DNA of 12,033 nucleotides from the NCBI GenBank assembly GCA_900757465.1, contig CAAENY010000017.1, forward strand, positions 1 to 12,033. The letters run 5' to 3'. Made by a program: the position numbers and the translations under genes. Positions within the stretch are counted from its first letter, which is position 1; each line of letters begins with the position of its first letter. This document shows, piece by piece, positions 1 to 6,642 of this stretch. The stretch comes from an uncultured Collinsella sp. Lineage in GTDB: Bacteria; Actinomycetota; Coriobacteriia; Coriobacteriales; Coriobacteriaceae. A model generated the notes under the pieces. That model saw only the letters and a list, made by a program, of their open reading frames with translations, was not told the DNA's origin and searched no databases.

Positions 1-36
1 ATGGCTATTCGTCTTCTTGCTGCGGGTGCCTGGGGT

Positions 37-129
37 AGGATGCGGCGTGCATTTTTGGGAGTATTCAGCAGCCGAGGGTGCCTGCATACTGGATTTTGGG
101 CGAAAGGCAGGCACCATGGGCCGCATCCT
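37..129. repeat. Nested inverted repeat (long hairpin)
   Basis: The outer arms AGGATGCGGC (37-46) and GCCGCATCCT (120-129) are exact reverse complements. Inside them GGTGCCTGC (77-85) and GCAGGCACC (107-115) pair perfectly. A further 12-bp half-palindrome in the left part, GGAGTATTCAGC at 58-69, matches GCTGAATACTCC at 226-237, and the similarity extends to TGCAC-type sequence on the far side with a few mismatches. This looks like a structured intergenic element rather than a gene. Its function is unknown. Confidence 0.65.
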
Positions 130-273
130 GTAAAAAAACGAGCGGCTCTAGAGGCGTTGGGGCTCAGAATCGGGGCTTTCAGCGCAGTTTTGCACCCCCG
201 CCCCCGCGCCCGCGGACCCCGGGGCGCTGAATACTCCGGAATTTGCACGGCGCCCCCTGGGGTACCTGTGGGC

Positions 274-317
274 AAAAAGCAACCGTCCCGTCAAAGTATG
301 CATTTGGCGGGGCGGTT
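274..317 (-). terminator. Possible intrinsic terminator of the ABC operon
   Basis: AACCGTCCCGTCAAA (281-295) pairs with 303-317 around the 7-nt loop GTATGCA. On the plus strand all 15 pairs form if two U-G wobbles are allowed; on the minus strand those become two A-C mismatches. Read on the minus strand, the hairpin is followed at once by a run of five T (274-278), as in an intrinsic terminator for the permease gene ending at 379. The mismatches and the roughly 60-bp distance from the stop codon keep this tentative. Confidence 0.4.
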
Positions 318-378
318 TATGCAAAAATGCTGCTGCGGGCGCGTCGGCAGCTCGCTAGAACTTGAATCCCAGGACAGG

Positions 379-3144
379 TTACTCGGCGCTTTTGAGGGCG
401 CCGACCATGTCGATCTTGTTGAGGGTACGATTGGTGGCGAGGTTGACGATAAACGTAAAGCCAAAGGAAAGCACCACGGCGAGCACGTAGCTTAGCGGCT
501 CGACCTCAACGTCAAAGTACAGCGACGGCATCTGCAGGATGTACGTGAAGCTCTCGGCCAGCAAGCCACCCAGCGGCACGCCCAGCGCAGCGCCGATCGC
601 CGTGAGGATCAACGTCTCCTTGTTGACGTAATGGTGCACCTCGCCACGACGGAAGCCCAGCACCTTGATGGTCGCCAGCTCGCGCTCGCGCTCCGAAATA
701 TTCGTATTAGACAGCGTAAACACCACCACAAACGACAGGCACGCCGCCATAAAGGTCACGAGCACCACGACCGAATTGATAATCGTAAAGTTCGCCTCGT
801 AGTTCTGCCAATGTTCGGCCGTGCTCGAAATCGTAAGCCAACCGTCACTCTTAAGATTCTTGCTAAACGCAATCTGGTCGGCCGACGAGCCCTTAAGCAG
901 CACAAAGACGCCGTTAAGGCGTGCGCTTCGACCGAACGCGCGCTCATAGGTGCCCTGCGTCATGTAAAGCGTGTTGCCCAGATAGTTGAGCGAAATGTCA
1001 CTGACTTTGACCTTGGCAACATTGAGCGACGAATCCTGGACGTGAGCCGTATCGCCCGGCTGAATCCCCAGCACCAGCTGTGAACTTTTGCTCAGATACA
1101 CGTCTCCGTCACGCAAAGACAGCGGTTCTTTGGACTCATCCTCCAGGCGCACGTAATCGCCCAAGTCACCCGTGCGGTCATCGGGAATCACGATGAGCTG
1201 CACGGTCTCGCTCTTTCCGCCGAATGTAAAGGTGACGTTGTCGGTCATAATCGGCAGCGTCGAAGTCACGGTCACGTTGGAATCATTGGCCGCGCTGCGC
1301 TCATCCAATGCCGCGCACGTCTGCGAAAAATCGTCGGGATTGGCGACCGCCAGCAGGTCGTAGCGCGTGATATGCCCGTACTGTTTGGGCGAAAGCGCCA
1401 CCGACGTGTCGCGGATGCCCATACCGCAGATCACGAGCGCCGTGCAGCCGGCGATACCGAAGATGGTCATAAAGGCACGCTTTTTGTAGCGGAACAGGTT
1501 ACGCGCTGCCACCTTGTTCAAAAAGCCCATGCGGTGCCAGATAAAGCCAATACGCTCAAGCAAGATACGCGAGCCGGCGCGCGGGGCCTTGGGGCGCATG
1601 AGCGAGGCTGGGGTCTCGGCCATCTCGTGGCGGCAGGCGATAATCGTGGCACCCACCACGCCCACGGCAAACAGCGCCACCGAGACGATCGAGGACACGA
1701 TGTCGTACGAAAGCAGCATCTGGGGCAGCGAGTACATGTCGTCGAACACCGTAAACAGGAACAGCGGCAGGCCCACAAATCCGATGATGTTGCCGAGCAC
1801 GCCGCCGATCAGACAAGCCCACAGCGCATAGTCCACGTATTTGGACAGGATACGTCCGCGCGAATAACCGAGCGCCTTATACAGGCCGATGAGCGTGCGC
1901 TCCTCCTCGACCATACGCGTAGCGGTGGTAAGGCTGATGAGCACGGCGACGATAAAGAAGATGAACGGGAACACCGTGGCGATAGCCTCAATTGACGAGC
2001 TATCGCTCTCCACGCTCGAGTAGCTTGCGATATTGCCGCGGTCCTGGATGTACCAGGTGCATTCGCCCAGGTCAGAGAGCTCGGCGCGGGCATCGGCAAA
2101 CTGCTGGTCGGCGGCGGCACGGCGCTGGTCCAGGTCGGCTTGCGCCTGCGCACGCTCGTCGCTGCCCTCGGCCATGCGATTGATGTTGTCCTGTTCAATC
2201 CCAAAGAGCATATTCGCCTGGCGCTCGGCCGCATCCAAGCTTGCCGGCGTGTCGGCCGTCAGCTCCTGAGCGCGCGCCTTCTCACGCTCCTCGCGGATCT
2301 TCTCGATACTGCCCTTGACCTCGTTAATCCTTGCCGTGTAGGCATCGGAATATGAGTTGAGATCCTTGGCTCCCTCGACGACCACGTGGATCGCGGAATA
2401 GGACGACGACGTCGCGGCATCCTCGCTCACGTAGAACTTGTAGTCCGCGGCCGAGGCGGCACGGAAGGCGTTGACCGTCGAGTCGGAGCTCACGTCGGTG
2501 GGATCGAGAACCTCGGCCGTGATGGTGTAACCCCCATCGGCAAACTGGTCCTTGGCGCTTTGGTTCGACGAGCTCGCATCGTTGGCGGCAAAGCTCACCG
2601 TATCGCCGAGCTTTTTGCCCGAAGCCTTCAAAAAACGTGAGGTCACTGCCACTTCGCCCGAAGTCTCGGGCAGCTCGCCGCGTACTAGCACCGGTTGGTC
2701 AATATTCTCTTTGGAGAGGCTCTGTACGACGACACGCTCGCGCGTCGTACCCACGGCGGTATAGGCGGTCTCGGTATAGATGCCCTCGGCCGTCTCGACG
2801 CCATCGACCTCTTGGATCGCAGCAAGATCGTCATCGGTCAGACCATAGGTCGACTGCACGTTGATGTCATAAACATTCTGCTGGTCAAAGTAAGCGTCGA
2901 CCGAATCGCACAGATCCTCGCAACCCGCCTTGAGGCCGCACATCACGCTCACGCCGAGCGCGGTGATCACGACGATAGACAAGAAGCGTTTGAGGCTGCC
3001 GCGAATCGTGCGGTAGACACCGCGGCGAAACACCGTCGGCACCATGTCGTTTGAACTTTGGGCAGTGCGGTAGGTCGTAAAATCCTGCTCGCGCTCCGTG
3101 TTCTGCGCGTCGCGACGTTGGCTGTTTTGGCGGTCCTGATCCAT
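379..3144 (-). CDS. MacB/FtsX-type ABC transporter permease with extracellular coiled coil
   Basis: This is a 921-residue membrane subunit, probably partnering the ATPase encoded just upstream. After a polar N-terminus there is one transmembrane segment (about residues 52-72), then a large extracytoplasmic part with a charged, Ala/Glu/Arg/Gln-rich stretch (about 271-358) that reads as a coiled coil. A first FtsX-like block of three segments follows (about 388-505), then another segment (about 557-577), a second extracellular domain, and a final FtsX block of three segments (about 787-905). Both FtsX blocks have the typical signature after the helix: VEEERTLIGLYKALGYSRG and SERERELATIKVLGFRRG. 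The eight-helix, two-FtsX plan is known from exporters and mechanotransmission ABC systems, not importers. The substrate is unknown. The ATG at 3144 sits 5 nt after the ATPase stop; a GTG at 3156 would overlap that stop and add four residues. The ribosome site is weak, so translational coupling is likely. Confidence 0.88.
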   Translation of the reverse strand: MDQDRQNSQRRDAQNTEREQDFTTYRTAQSSNDMVPTVFRRGVYRTIRGSLKRFLSIVVITALGVSVMCGLKAGCEDLCDSVDAYFDQQNVYDINVQSTYGLTDDDLAAIQEVDGVETAEGIYTETAYTAVGTTRERVVVQSLSKENIDQPVLVRGELPETSGEVAVTSRFLKASGKKLGDTVSFAANDASSSNQSAKDQFADGGYTITAEVLDPTDVSSDSTVNAFRAASAADYKFYVSEDAATSSSYSAIHVVVEGAKDLNSYSDAYTARINEVKGSIEKIREEREKARAQELTADTPASLDAAERQANMLFGIEQDNINRMAEGSDERAQAQADLDQRRAAADQQFADARAELSDLGECTWYIQDRGNIASYSSVESDSSSIEAIATVFPFIFFIVAVLISLTTATRMVEEERTLIGLYKALGYSRGRILSKYVDYALWACLIGGVLGNIIGFVGLPLFLFTVFDDMYSLPQMLLSYDIVSSIVSVALFAVGVVGATIIACRHEMAETPASLMRPKAPRAGSRILLERIGFIWHRMGFLNKVAARNLFRYKKRAFMTIFGIAGCTALVICGMGIRDTSVALSPKQYGHITRYDLLAVANPDDFSQTCAALDERSAANDSNVTVTSTLPIMTDNVTFTFGGKSETVQLIVIPDDRTGDLGDYVRLEDESKEPLSLRDGDVYLSKSSQLVLGIQPGDTAHVQDSSLNVAKVKVSDISLNYLGNTLYMTQGTYERAFGRSARLNGVFVLLKGSSADQIAFSKNLKSDGWLTISSTAEHWQNYEANFTIINSVVVLVTFMAACLSFVVVFTLSNTNISERERELATIKVLGFRRGEVHHYVNKETLILTAIGAALGVPLGGLLAESFTYILQMPSLYFDVEVEPLSYVLAVVLSFGFTFIVNLATNRTLNKIDMVGALKSAE

Positions 3145-3149
3145 GGGCG

Positions 3150-3851
<702 letters not shown>

Positions 3852-3991
3852 CGATTAATTCCCATCTGGTCGGATAACTCTTTAGTATTACCCATTTCGC
3901 ACCTACCAAAAAGGGACAGGTTTATTTTGGCAGGTTTTATATGGGGAAACGAGGAGCACGGGCAGACACTAGGACCGTCCGAGGCAACCAT

Positions 3992-4020
3992 TTGACCCAA
4001 ACCGCACCCACCGCTATGAT
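3992..4020 (+). promoter_or_regulatory. Sigma-70-type promoter of the fluoride switch and CLC gene
   Basis: A -35 box TTGACC (3992-3997) and a -10 box TATGAT (4015-4020) are separated by exactly 17 bp. Each matches the consensus at five of six bases. The predicted transcription start, about 7 nt further on at 4027, falls directly at the 5' end of the riboswitch aptamer, which supports both calls. Confidence 0.8.
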
Positions 4021-4027
4021 GCCGCTG

Positions 4028-4105
4028 CGGAATGAATGTCTCCGTTGAGCGCGCCAGCCAAGCTGTCGTGGCGCCCTAAACCGCCTTGTTGCTGATGACT
4101 TCTGC
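4028..4105 (+). promoter_or_regulatory. Fluoride riboswitch aptamer (crcB motif), variant
   Basis: The leader matches the known crcB/fluoride motif in order. CGGA (4028-4031) pairs with TCCG (4041-4044) around an ATGAATGTC loop. Next comes CTAAACCGCC (4075-4084), then GCTGATGACTTCTGC (4091-4105), corresponding to the conserved GCTGATG...CTAC end. The pseudoknot helix forms between GAA-T-GTC (4034-4040, one bulged T) and GACTTC (4097-4102). Differences from simple members are an extra hairpin GCGCCA/TGGCGC (4051-4056 with 4069-4074) inserted after P2, and a very short P3 around CTTGTT. In known cases fluoride binding stabilises this fold and switches on fluoride-export genes. Here the next gene is a CLC of the fluoride branch, which strongly supports the call. 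Confidence 0.78.
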
Positions 4106-4152
4106 TGTTACGTGATACCCCTCAGGCATCACGCCGCGGCAGGAGTCTTTTT
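4097..4152 (+). terminator. Riboswitch-controlled intrinsic terminator
   Basis: GACTTCTGCTG (4097-4107) pairs with CGGCAGGAGTC (4137-4147) over 11 bp including two G-U pairs, followed directly by TTTTT (4148-4152). An inner hairpin CGTGAT/ATCACG (4111-4116 with 4128-4133) continues the stem. The 5' arm is the same segment that closes the aptamer pseudoknot, so the two folds exclude each other. The expected logic is fluoride bound, no terminator, CLC gene on. The terminator ends 15 nt before the start codon. Confidence 0.78.
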
Positions 4153-4167
4153 CGTTTTGGAGGAGAA

Positions 4168-5403
4168 GTGTCGGAAAGCAGCACTTCGAGCAGAATCAAA
4201 CGCCTAGTCAACACCTATAGCGGCCTCGTGCTTATGGGTGCCGTCGGAATCCCTATCGGCGTTATCGTTGGTGCCATCTGTGCCCTCTTTGGACGCGTGC
4301 TCCTGGCGATTGGCGCCTTCCGGGACGCGCACGTCGCGCTTTTGCTCCCCTTCCTCGCTCTTGCAGGCCTTGCCATCGTGTTTGCCTACCGCACGTGGGG
4401 CAAGGGCACTGACCGCGGCATGAGTCTGGTGTTCGACGTAGGCCACGGGCGCGAAGACGCCATCTCCCCGCGCTTGGTGCCGCTCATTATGCTGAGCACG
4501 TGGGGAACGCACCTCTTTGGCGGCAGCGCGGGACGCGAGGGCGTGGCCGTGCAGATTGGTGCAACCGTCTCACATTGGATCGGCCGACGCCTACCTTTCC
4601 GAGACCCCGGCAGCACGTTTTTGCTTATCGGCATGGCTGCCGGCTTTGCCGGGCTCTTTCGAACGCCTCTTGCTGCCACGGTCTTTGCTATCGAAGTACT
4701 GGTCGCAGGACGCATGGAATACCGCGCGCTGTTTCCCGCGCTTACGGCCTCGCTCGCCGCAAGTATGACCTCCGGCGCCCTGGGACTCGAGAAGTTCGAA
4801 GTCGCCGTTGTCGCCTCGTATGCGCTCGACCTCCCCGGTCTTGGACGGCTTGCGGTGCTGGGTATCGCGTTTGGCATGGTAGGCGGCGCCTTTGCCTGGT
4901 GCCTTTCCCACGCCAAGACCCTTGCGGCGCGGCTGCTCCCCAACCCCTATGTACGAATCGCCGTTATGGGCATCGCGCTATCAGCGATTCTGTTCACACT
5001 GTGGCAGGGGCGATACTGCGGACTTGGTACCAACCTGATATCGGCAGCGCTCAACGGTGACGGCAAGGACGCCATCATGCCTTGGGACTGGGCGCTCAAA
5101 TTCGCACTCACCATCGCCACGCTTGCCGCAGGATATCAGGGTGGCGAGGTGACGCCGTTGTTCTCCATCGGAGCGAGCCTTGGCGTCGTGCTCGCCGGAA
5201 TCCTCGGCATGCCCGTCGAACTCTGCGCCGCGCTGGGATACGCCGCCGTCTTTGGCAGTGCCACCAATACGCTGCTCGCACCCATCCTTATTGGCTGCGA
5301 AGTCTTCGGCTTTGGCAACTTGCCGATGTTCTTTATTGTCTGCGTCGTGGCTTACCTGTTCAACATGGATAAGTCCATCTACGCCCTGCAAGAGCGAGCG
5401 TAG
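4168..5403 (+). CDS. eriC: CLC-family transporter, probable fluoride/proton antiporter (CLC-F)
   Basis: This 411-residue integral membrane protein has about ten hydrophobic segments. It carries the CLC gating motif as GGSAGREGVAVQIG (residues 118-131), with the gating glutamate at Glu124. The usual Pro after GREG is Val, and the canonical GSGIP anion-selectivity motif is not apparent. The later motif GYQGGEVTPLFSIGASLG (322-339) takes the place of the chloride-type GGxFxP region. These departures are known from the CLC-F branch, which expels cytoplasmic fluoride in exchange for protons. The GTG start is chosen because GGAGG (4159-4163) lies just upstream and no other start occurs before residue 23. 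A fluoride-type riboswitch and terminator precede it, and no other gene is in its transcript. Databases may label it a voltage-gated chloride channel; the context favours fluoride. Confidence 0.9.
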   Translation: MSESSTSSRIKRLVNTYSGLVLMGAVGIPIGVIVGAICALFGRVLLAIGAFRDAHVALLLPFLALAGLAIVFAYRTWGKGTDRGMSLVFDVGHGREDAISPRLVPLIMLSTWGTHLFGGSAGREGVAVQIGATVSHWIGRRLPFRDPGSTFLLIGMAAGFAGLFRTPLAATVFAIEVLVAGRMEYRALFPALTASLAASMTSGALGLEKFEVAVVASYALDLPGLGRLAVLGIAFGMVGGAFAWCLSHAKTLAARLLPNPYVRIAVMGIALSAILFTLWQGRYCGLGTNLISAALNGDGKDAIMPWDWALKFALTIATLAAGYQGGEVTPLFSIGASLGVVLAGILGMPVELCAALGYAAVFGSATNTLLAPILIGCEVFGFGNLPMFFIVCVVAYLFNMDKSIYALQERA

Positions 5404-5430
5404 ATAGATGTCCAAGCAGGTGGTCTCAAC

Positions 5431-5569
5431 CGGAAACGGCGTCCCACTCTGAGGCTGTATTCCGGGATGCGTTTTCCGCTTGGGACGCCATTCGGAAAGC
5501 GTATCCCGCTTTAAAACAGAATTCCGGGACGTGGTTTCCGTCTGAGCCTCCATTCGGAAAGCGCGTCCC
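5431..5569. repeat. 62-bp-period palindromic repeat array (REP-like)
   Basis: Between the convergent CLC and ogt genes lie two full palindromic units and the right half of a third, in perfect 62-bp register. Unit 1 pairs GGGATGCGTTTTCCG (5464-5478) with CGGAAAGCGTATCCC (5493-5507). Unit 2 pairs GGGACGTGGTTTCCG (5526-5540) with CGGAAAGCGCGTCCC (5555-5569). The half unit is CGGAAACGGCGTCCC (5431-5445). Loops are 14 nt and end in CCATT; spacers are 13 nt followed by ATTCC. It may serve as a bidirectional terminator or mRNA 3'-end stabiliser, like REP elements elsewhere; that role is inferred. Confidence 0.8.
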
Positions 5570-5609
5570 ATTCTTTCACGGCATTTTGGCTATGCAAAGT
5601 GCCCTGGCG

Positions 5610-6188
5610 TTACTCCTCGTACGCGCCCTCAAGTCGAAGCAGCCGCTCCTTGCGATCAAGCCCGCCAGCATATCCGTTGAGCGAACCATCGGCGGCAACC
5701 ACGCGATGGCACGGCACAATAATCGAAATGGGATTACGCGCGACCGCAGCCCCCACCGCACGAGGAGACACAACGGGTGCCTCGTTTCCCGGCACACGAT
5801 GTCGAGCCGCAACACGCCGGGCGATCTCGCCATACGTAGCGACCTCGCCACGCGGAATAGAAAGCAGCTCGTACCAAACTTCACGCTGAAACGCCGTGCC
5901 AATCAAATGCAACGGCGGCGTAAACCGAGGCTCCTGCCCCGCAAAATAAGCATTCAGCCAAGCCCAAGAACGCTCAAGCACCGAAGAAGCCGCACCATTT
6001 GCCGGACTCACCGAAGACATCCCACCGGCACCAGAAACAGCATCGGCGCCTTCAACATATTCGGGATCTTCTTTGAGAAGCGTGGAGCCAAAGTGCTCCT
6101 GCCTCTCAAACCAAAGCCCCGTCAAACCGCGGCCATCAGCGGCAAGCAGGATTTCGCCCAAAGGCGAGGCAAACGTCGTCGTGACCAC
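5610..6188 (-). CDS. ogt: Methylated-DNA--[protein]-cysteine S-methyltransferase
   Basis: This 192-residue suicide repair protein takes the alkyl group from O6-alkylguanine (or O4-alkylthymine) onto its own cysteine. The active-site motif is IIVPCHRVV, with acceptor Cys160 followed by His161 and Arg162, and the conserved GYAGGLDRKERLLRLEG follows (residues 172-188). The helix-turn-helix-like DNA-binding stretch is FQREVWYELLSIPRGEVATYGEIA (split between residues 100 and 123). The length is slightly more than usual because of a Gly/Ala/Ser-rich insert (about 47-69) in the N-terminal domain and a longer loop before the active site (about 129-142). The GTG start is supported by AAAGGAG six bases upstream. 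The gene appears to be transcribed alone, convergent to the CLC gene, and no adaptive-response regulator is nearby. Confidence 0.93.
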   Translation of the reverse strand: MVTTTFASPLGEILLAADGRGLTGLWFERQEHFGSTLLKEDPEYVEGADAVSGAGGMSSVSPANGAASSVLERSWAWLNAYFAGQEPRFTPPLHLIGTAFQREVWYELLSIPRGEVATYGEIARRVAARHRVPGNEAPVVSPRAVGAAVARNPISIIVPCHRVVAADGSLNGYAGGLDRKERLLRLEGAYEE

Positions 6189-6215
6189 CAGCGGCTCCTT
6201 TCAAAACTCCGCAAC

Positions 6216-6221
6216 ATAATA
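6216..6221 (-). promoter_or_regulatory. ogt: Candidate -10 box for ogt
   Basis: The minus strand reads TATTAT, one mismatch from the consensus, 27 bp before the ogt GTG start, leaving a short leader with the AAAGGAG ribosome site. No good -35 box is seen at 16-18 bp, so the call is tentative. Confidence 0.35.
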
Positions 6222-6248
6222 CCGCGAATTGTGCAGACAACCCCAATC

Positions 6249-6398
6249 GACCCCAAAGTCACCCAAGGCAGCAGGCGCGCAGCGCCGCAGCTGCCGCACG
6301 ACCCCAAAGTCCCCGCAGGCAGCAGGCGCAACGCGCCGCAGCTGCCGGCCGCGCCCCACAGTCCCCAAAGGCGGCAGGCGCAAAGCGCCGAGGCCGCC
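6249..6398. repeat. Three tandem hairpin repeats, 51-52 bp period
   Basis: Three units each begin with a (G)ACCCCAAAGTC-like stretch and continue into a 29-bp hairpin. The hairpins lie at 6267-6295, 6318-6346 and 6370-6398. Each has outer stem GGCAGC/GCTGCC, a 1-nt against 3-nt internal loop, inner stem GGCGC/GCGCC, and a 3-nt terminal loop (GCA, AAC, AAA). The third unit changes the outer stem to GGCGGC/GCCGCC, altering both sides so that pairing is kept, while the loop bases vary freely. This pattern points to selection on, or copying of, the folded form. Confidence 0.8.
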
Positions 6399-6499
6399 GC
6401 CGGGACCAGAGCCCGCAACAACCACGTGCTCCCATATCAGCCCAGCGGCCCCAACCAACAACGGCCCCATCGCAGACCGCTCGCAGCAGCGTCACCGCA

Positions 6500-6630
6500 G
6501 GCGGGGGGCCGGGCTTAGTTTTCAGAACACTCCGCAGACCAGTGTGGCGCCTTGTCCGCAGCTCCGAAGGAGCAGGACAAGGCGCCACACATGGTCGAGG
6601 ACGTTCTGAAAACTAAGCCCGGCCCCCGCC
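6500..6630. repeat. 131-nt long inverted repeat downstream of asd
   Basis: The left outer arm (6500-6528) and right outer arm (6603-6630) pair over 28 bp with a single extra G; the arm contains GGGCTTAGTTTTCAGAAC. Inside, GTGTGGCGCCTTGTCC (6542-6557) pairs perfectly with 6575-6590, and GCTCC/GGAGC (6561-6565 with 6569-6573) caps the structure with a GAA loop. Between the two arms GACCA (6537-6541) can pair with TGGTC (6592-6596). There is no T tract on either side and no obvious target-site duplication. It could form a very stable RNA hairpin at the asd 3' end or a DNA cruciform. Confidence 0.85.
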
Positions 6631-6642
6631 GGACAGGTCAAC

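Larger units (their letters stand above)
1..378. other. Non-coding region rich in inverted repeats
   Basis: No convincing gene is seen here. A plus-strand open frame runs through it into the permease gene, but it has no ribosome site and a low-complexity composition unlike a protein. The stretch holds several inverted repeats: AGGATGCGGC at 37-46 against 120-129, GGTGCCTGC at 77-85 against 107-115, GGAGTATTCAGC at 58-69 against 226-237, and a 15-bp hairpin at 281-317. It lies downstream of the minus-strand permease, so part of it is probably that operon's 3' end. Anything to the left is outside the window. Confidence 0.7.
3852..4167. other. Divergent regulatory spacer between ABC operon and CLC transporter
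   Basis: This spacer of 316 bp carries no gene. Its right half is the promoter, fluoride aptamer and terminator of the CLC gene. Its left half must hold the minus-strand ABC promoter; possible -10 boxes on the minus strand are TAATAC (3885-3890) and TATAAA (3936-3941), but neither has a good -35. The left half also has an imperfect direct repeat: on the minus strand AAACCTGCC (about 3929-3937) is followed by AAACCTGTCC (about 3914-3923). CCAAAA (3906-3911) and TTTTGG (3925-3930) form an inverted repeat around the second copy. Confidence 0.7.
6189..6642. other. Non-coding spacer between asd and ogt with two repeat systems
   Basis: This stretch of 454 bp has no believable gene. Open frames on both strands exist only because of the GC-rich repeats; a 17-residue periodicity in one of them reflects the DNA repeat and breaks when the period shifts from 51 to 52 bp. 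It contains, from ogt outward, a possible ogt -10 box, three tandem hairpins (6249-6398), about 100 bp with nothing recognisable (6399-6499), and a 131-nt inverted repeat (6500-6630) that begins 12 bp beyond the asd stop. Confidence 0.75.

Noticed and set aside
1..495. Plus-strand open frame at the left edge as a gene
   Set aside because: No ribosome site, composition unlike a protein, and its end overlaps the well-supported permease gene on the other strand.
5431..5569. CRISPR array
   Set aside because: Units are internally palindromic 62-bp tandem copies with similar spacers, only two and a half units, and no cas genes.
6229..6609. Repeat-containing open frames between ogt and asd as a repeat protein
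   Set aside because: The periodicity follows DNA hairpins, the period changes from 51 to 52 bp and breaks the frame, and no ribosome site is present.
6500..6630. MITE or insertion sequence
   Set aside because: Terminal arms are long inverted repeats, but no flanking target duplication was found and no transposase is present; kept as a repeat of unknown type.
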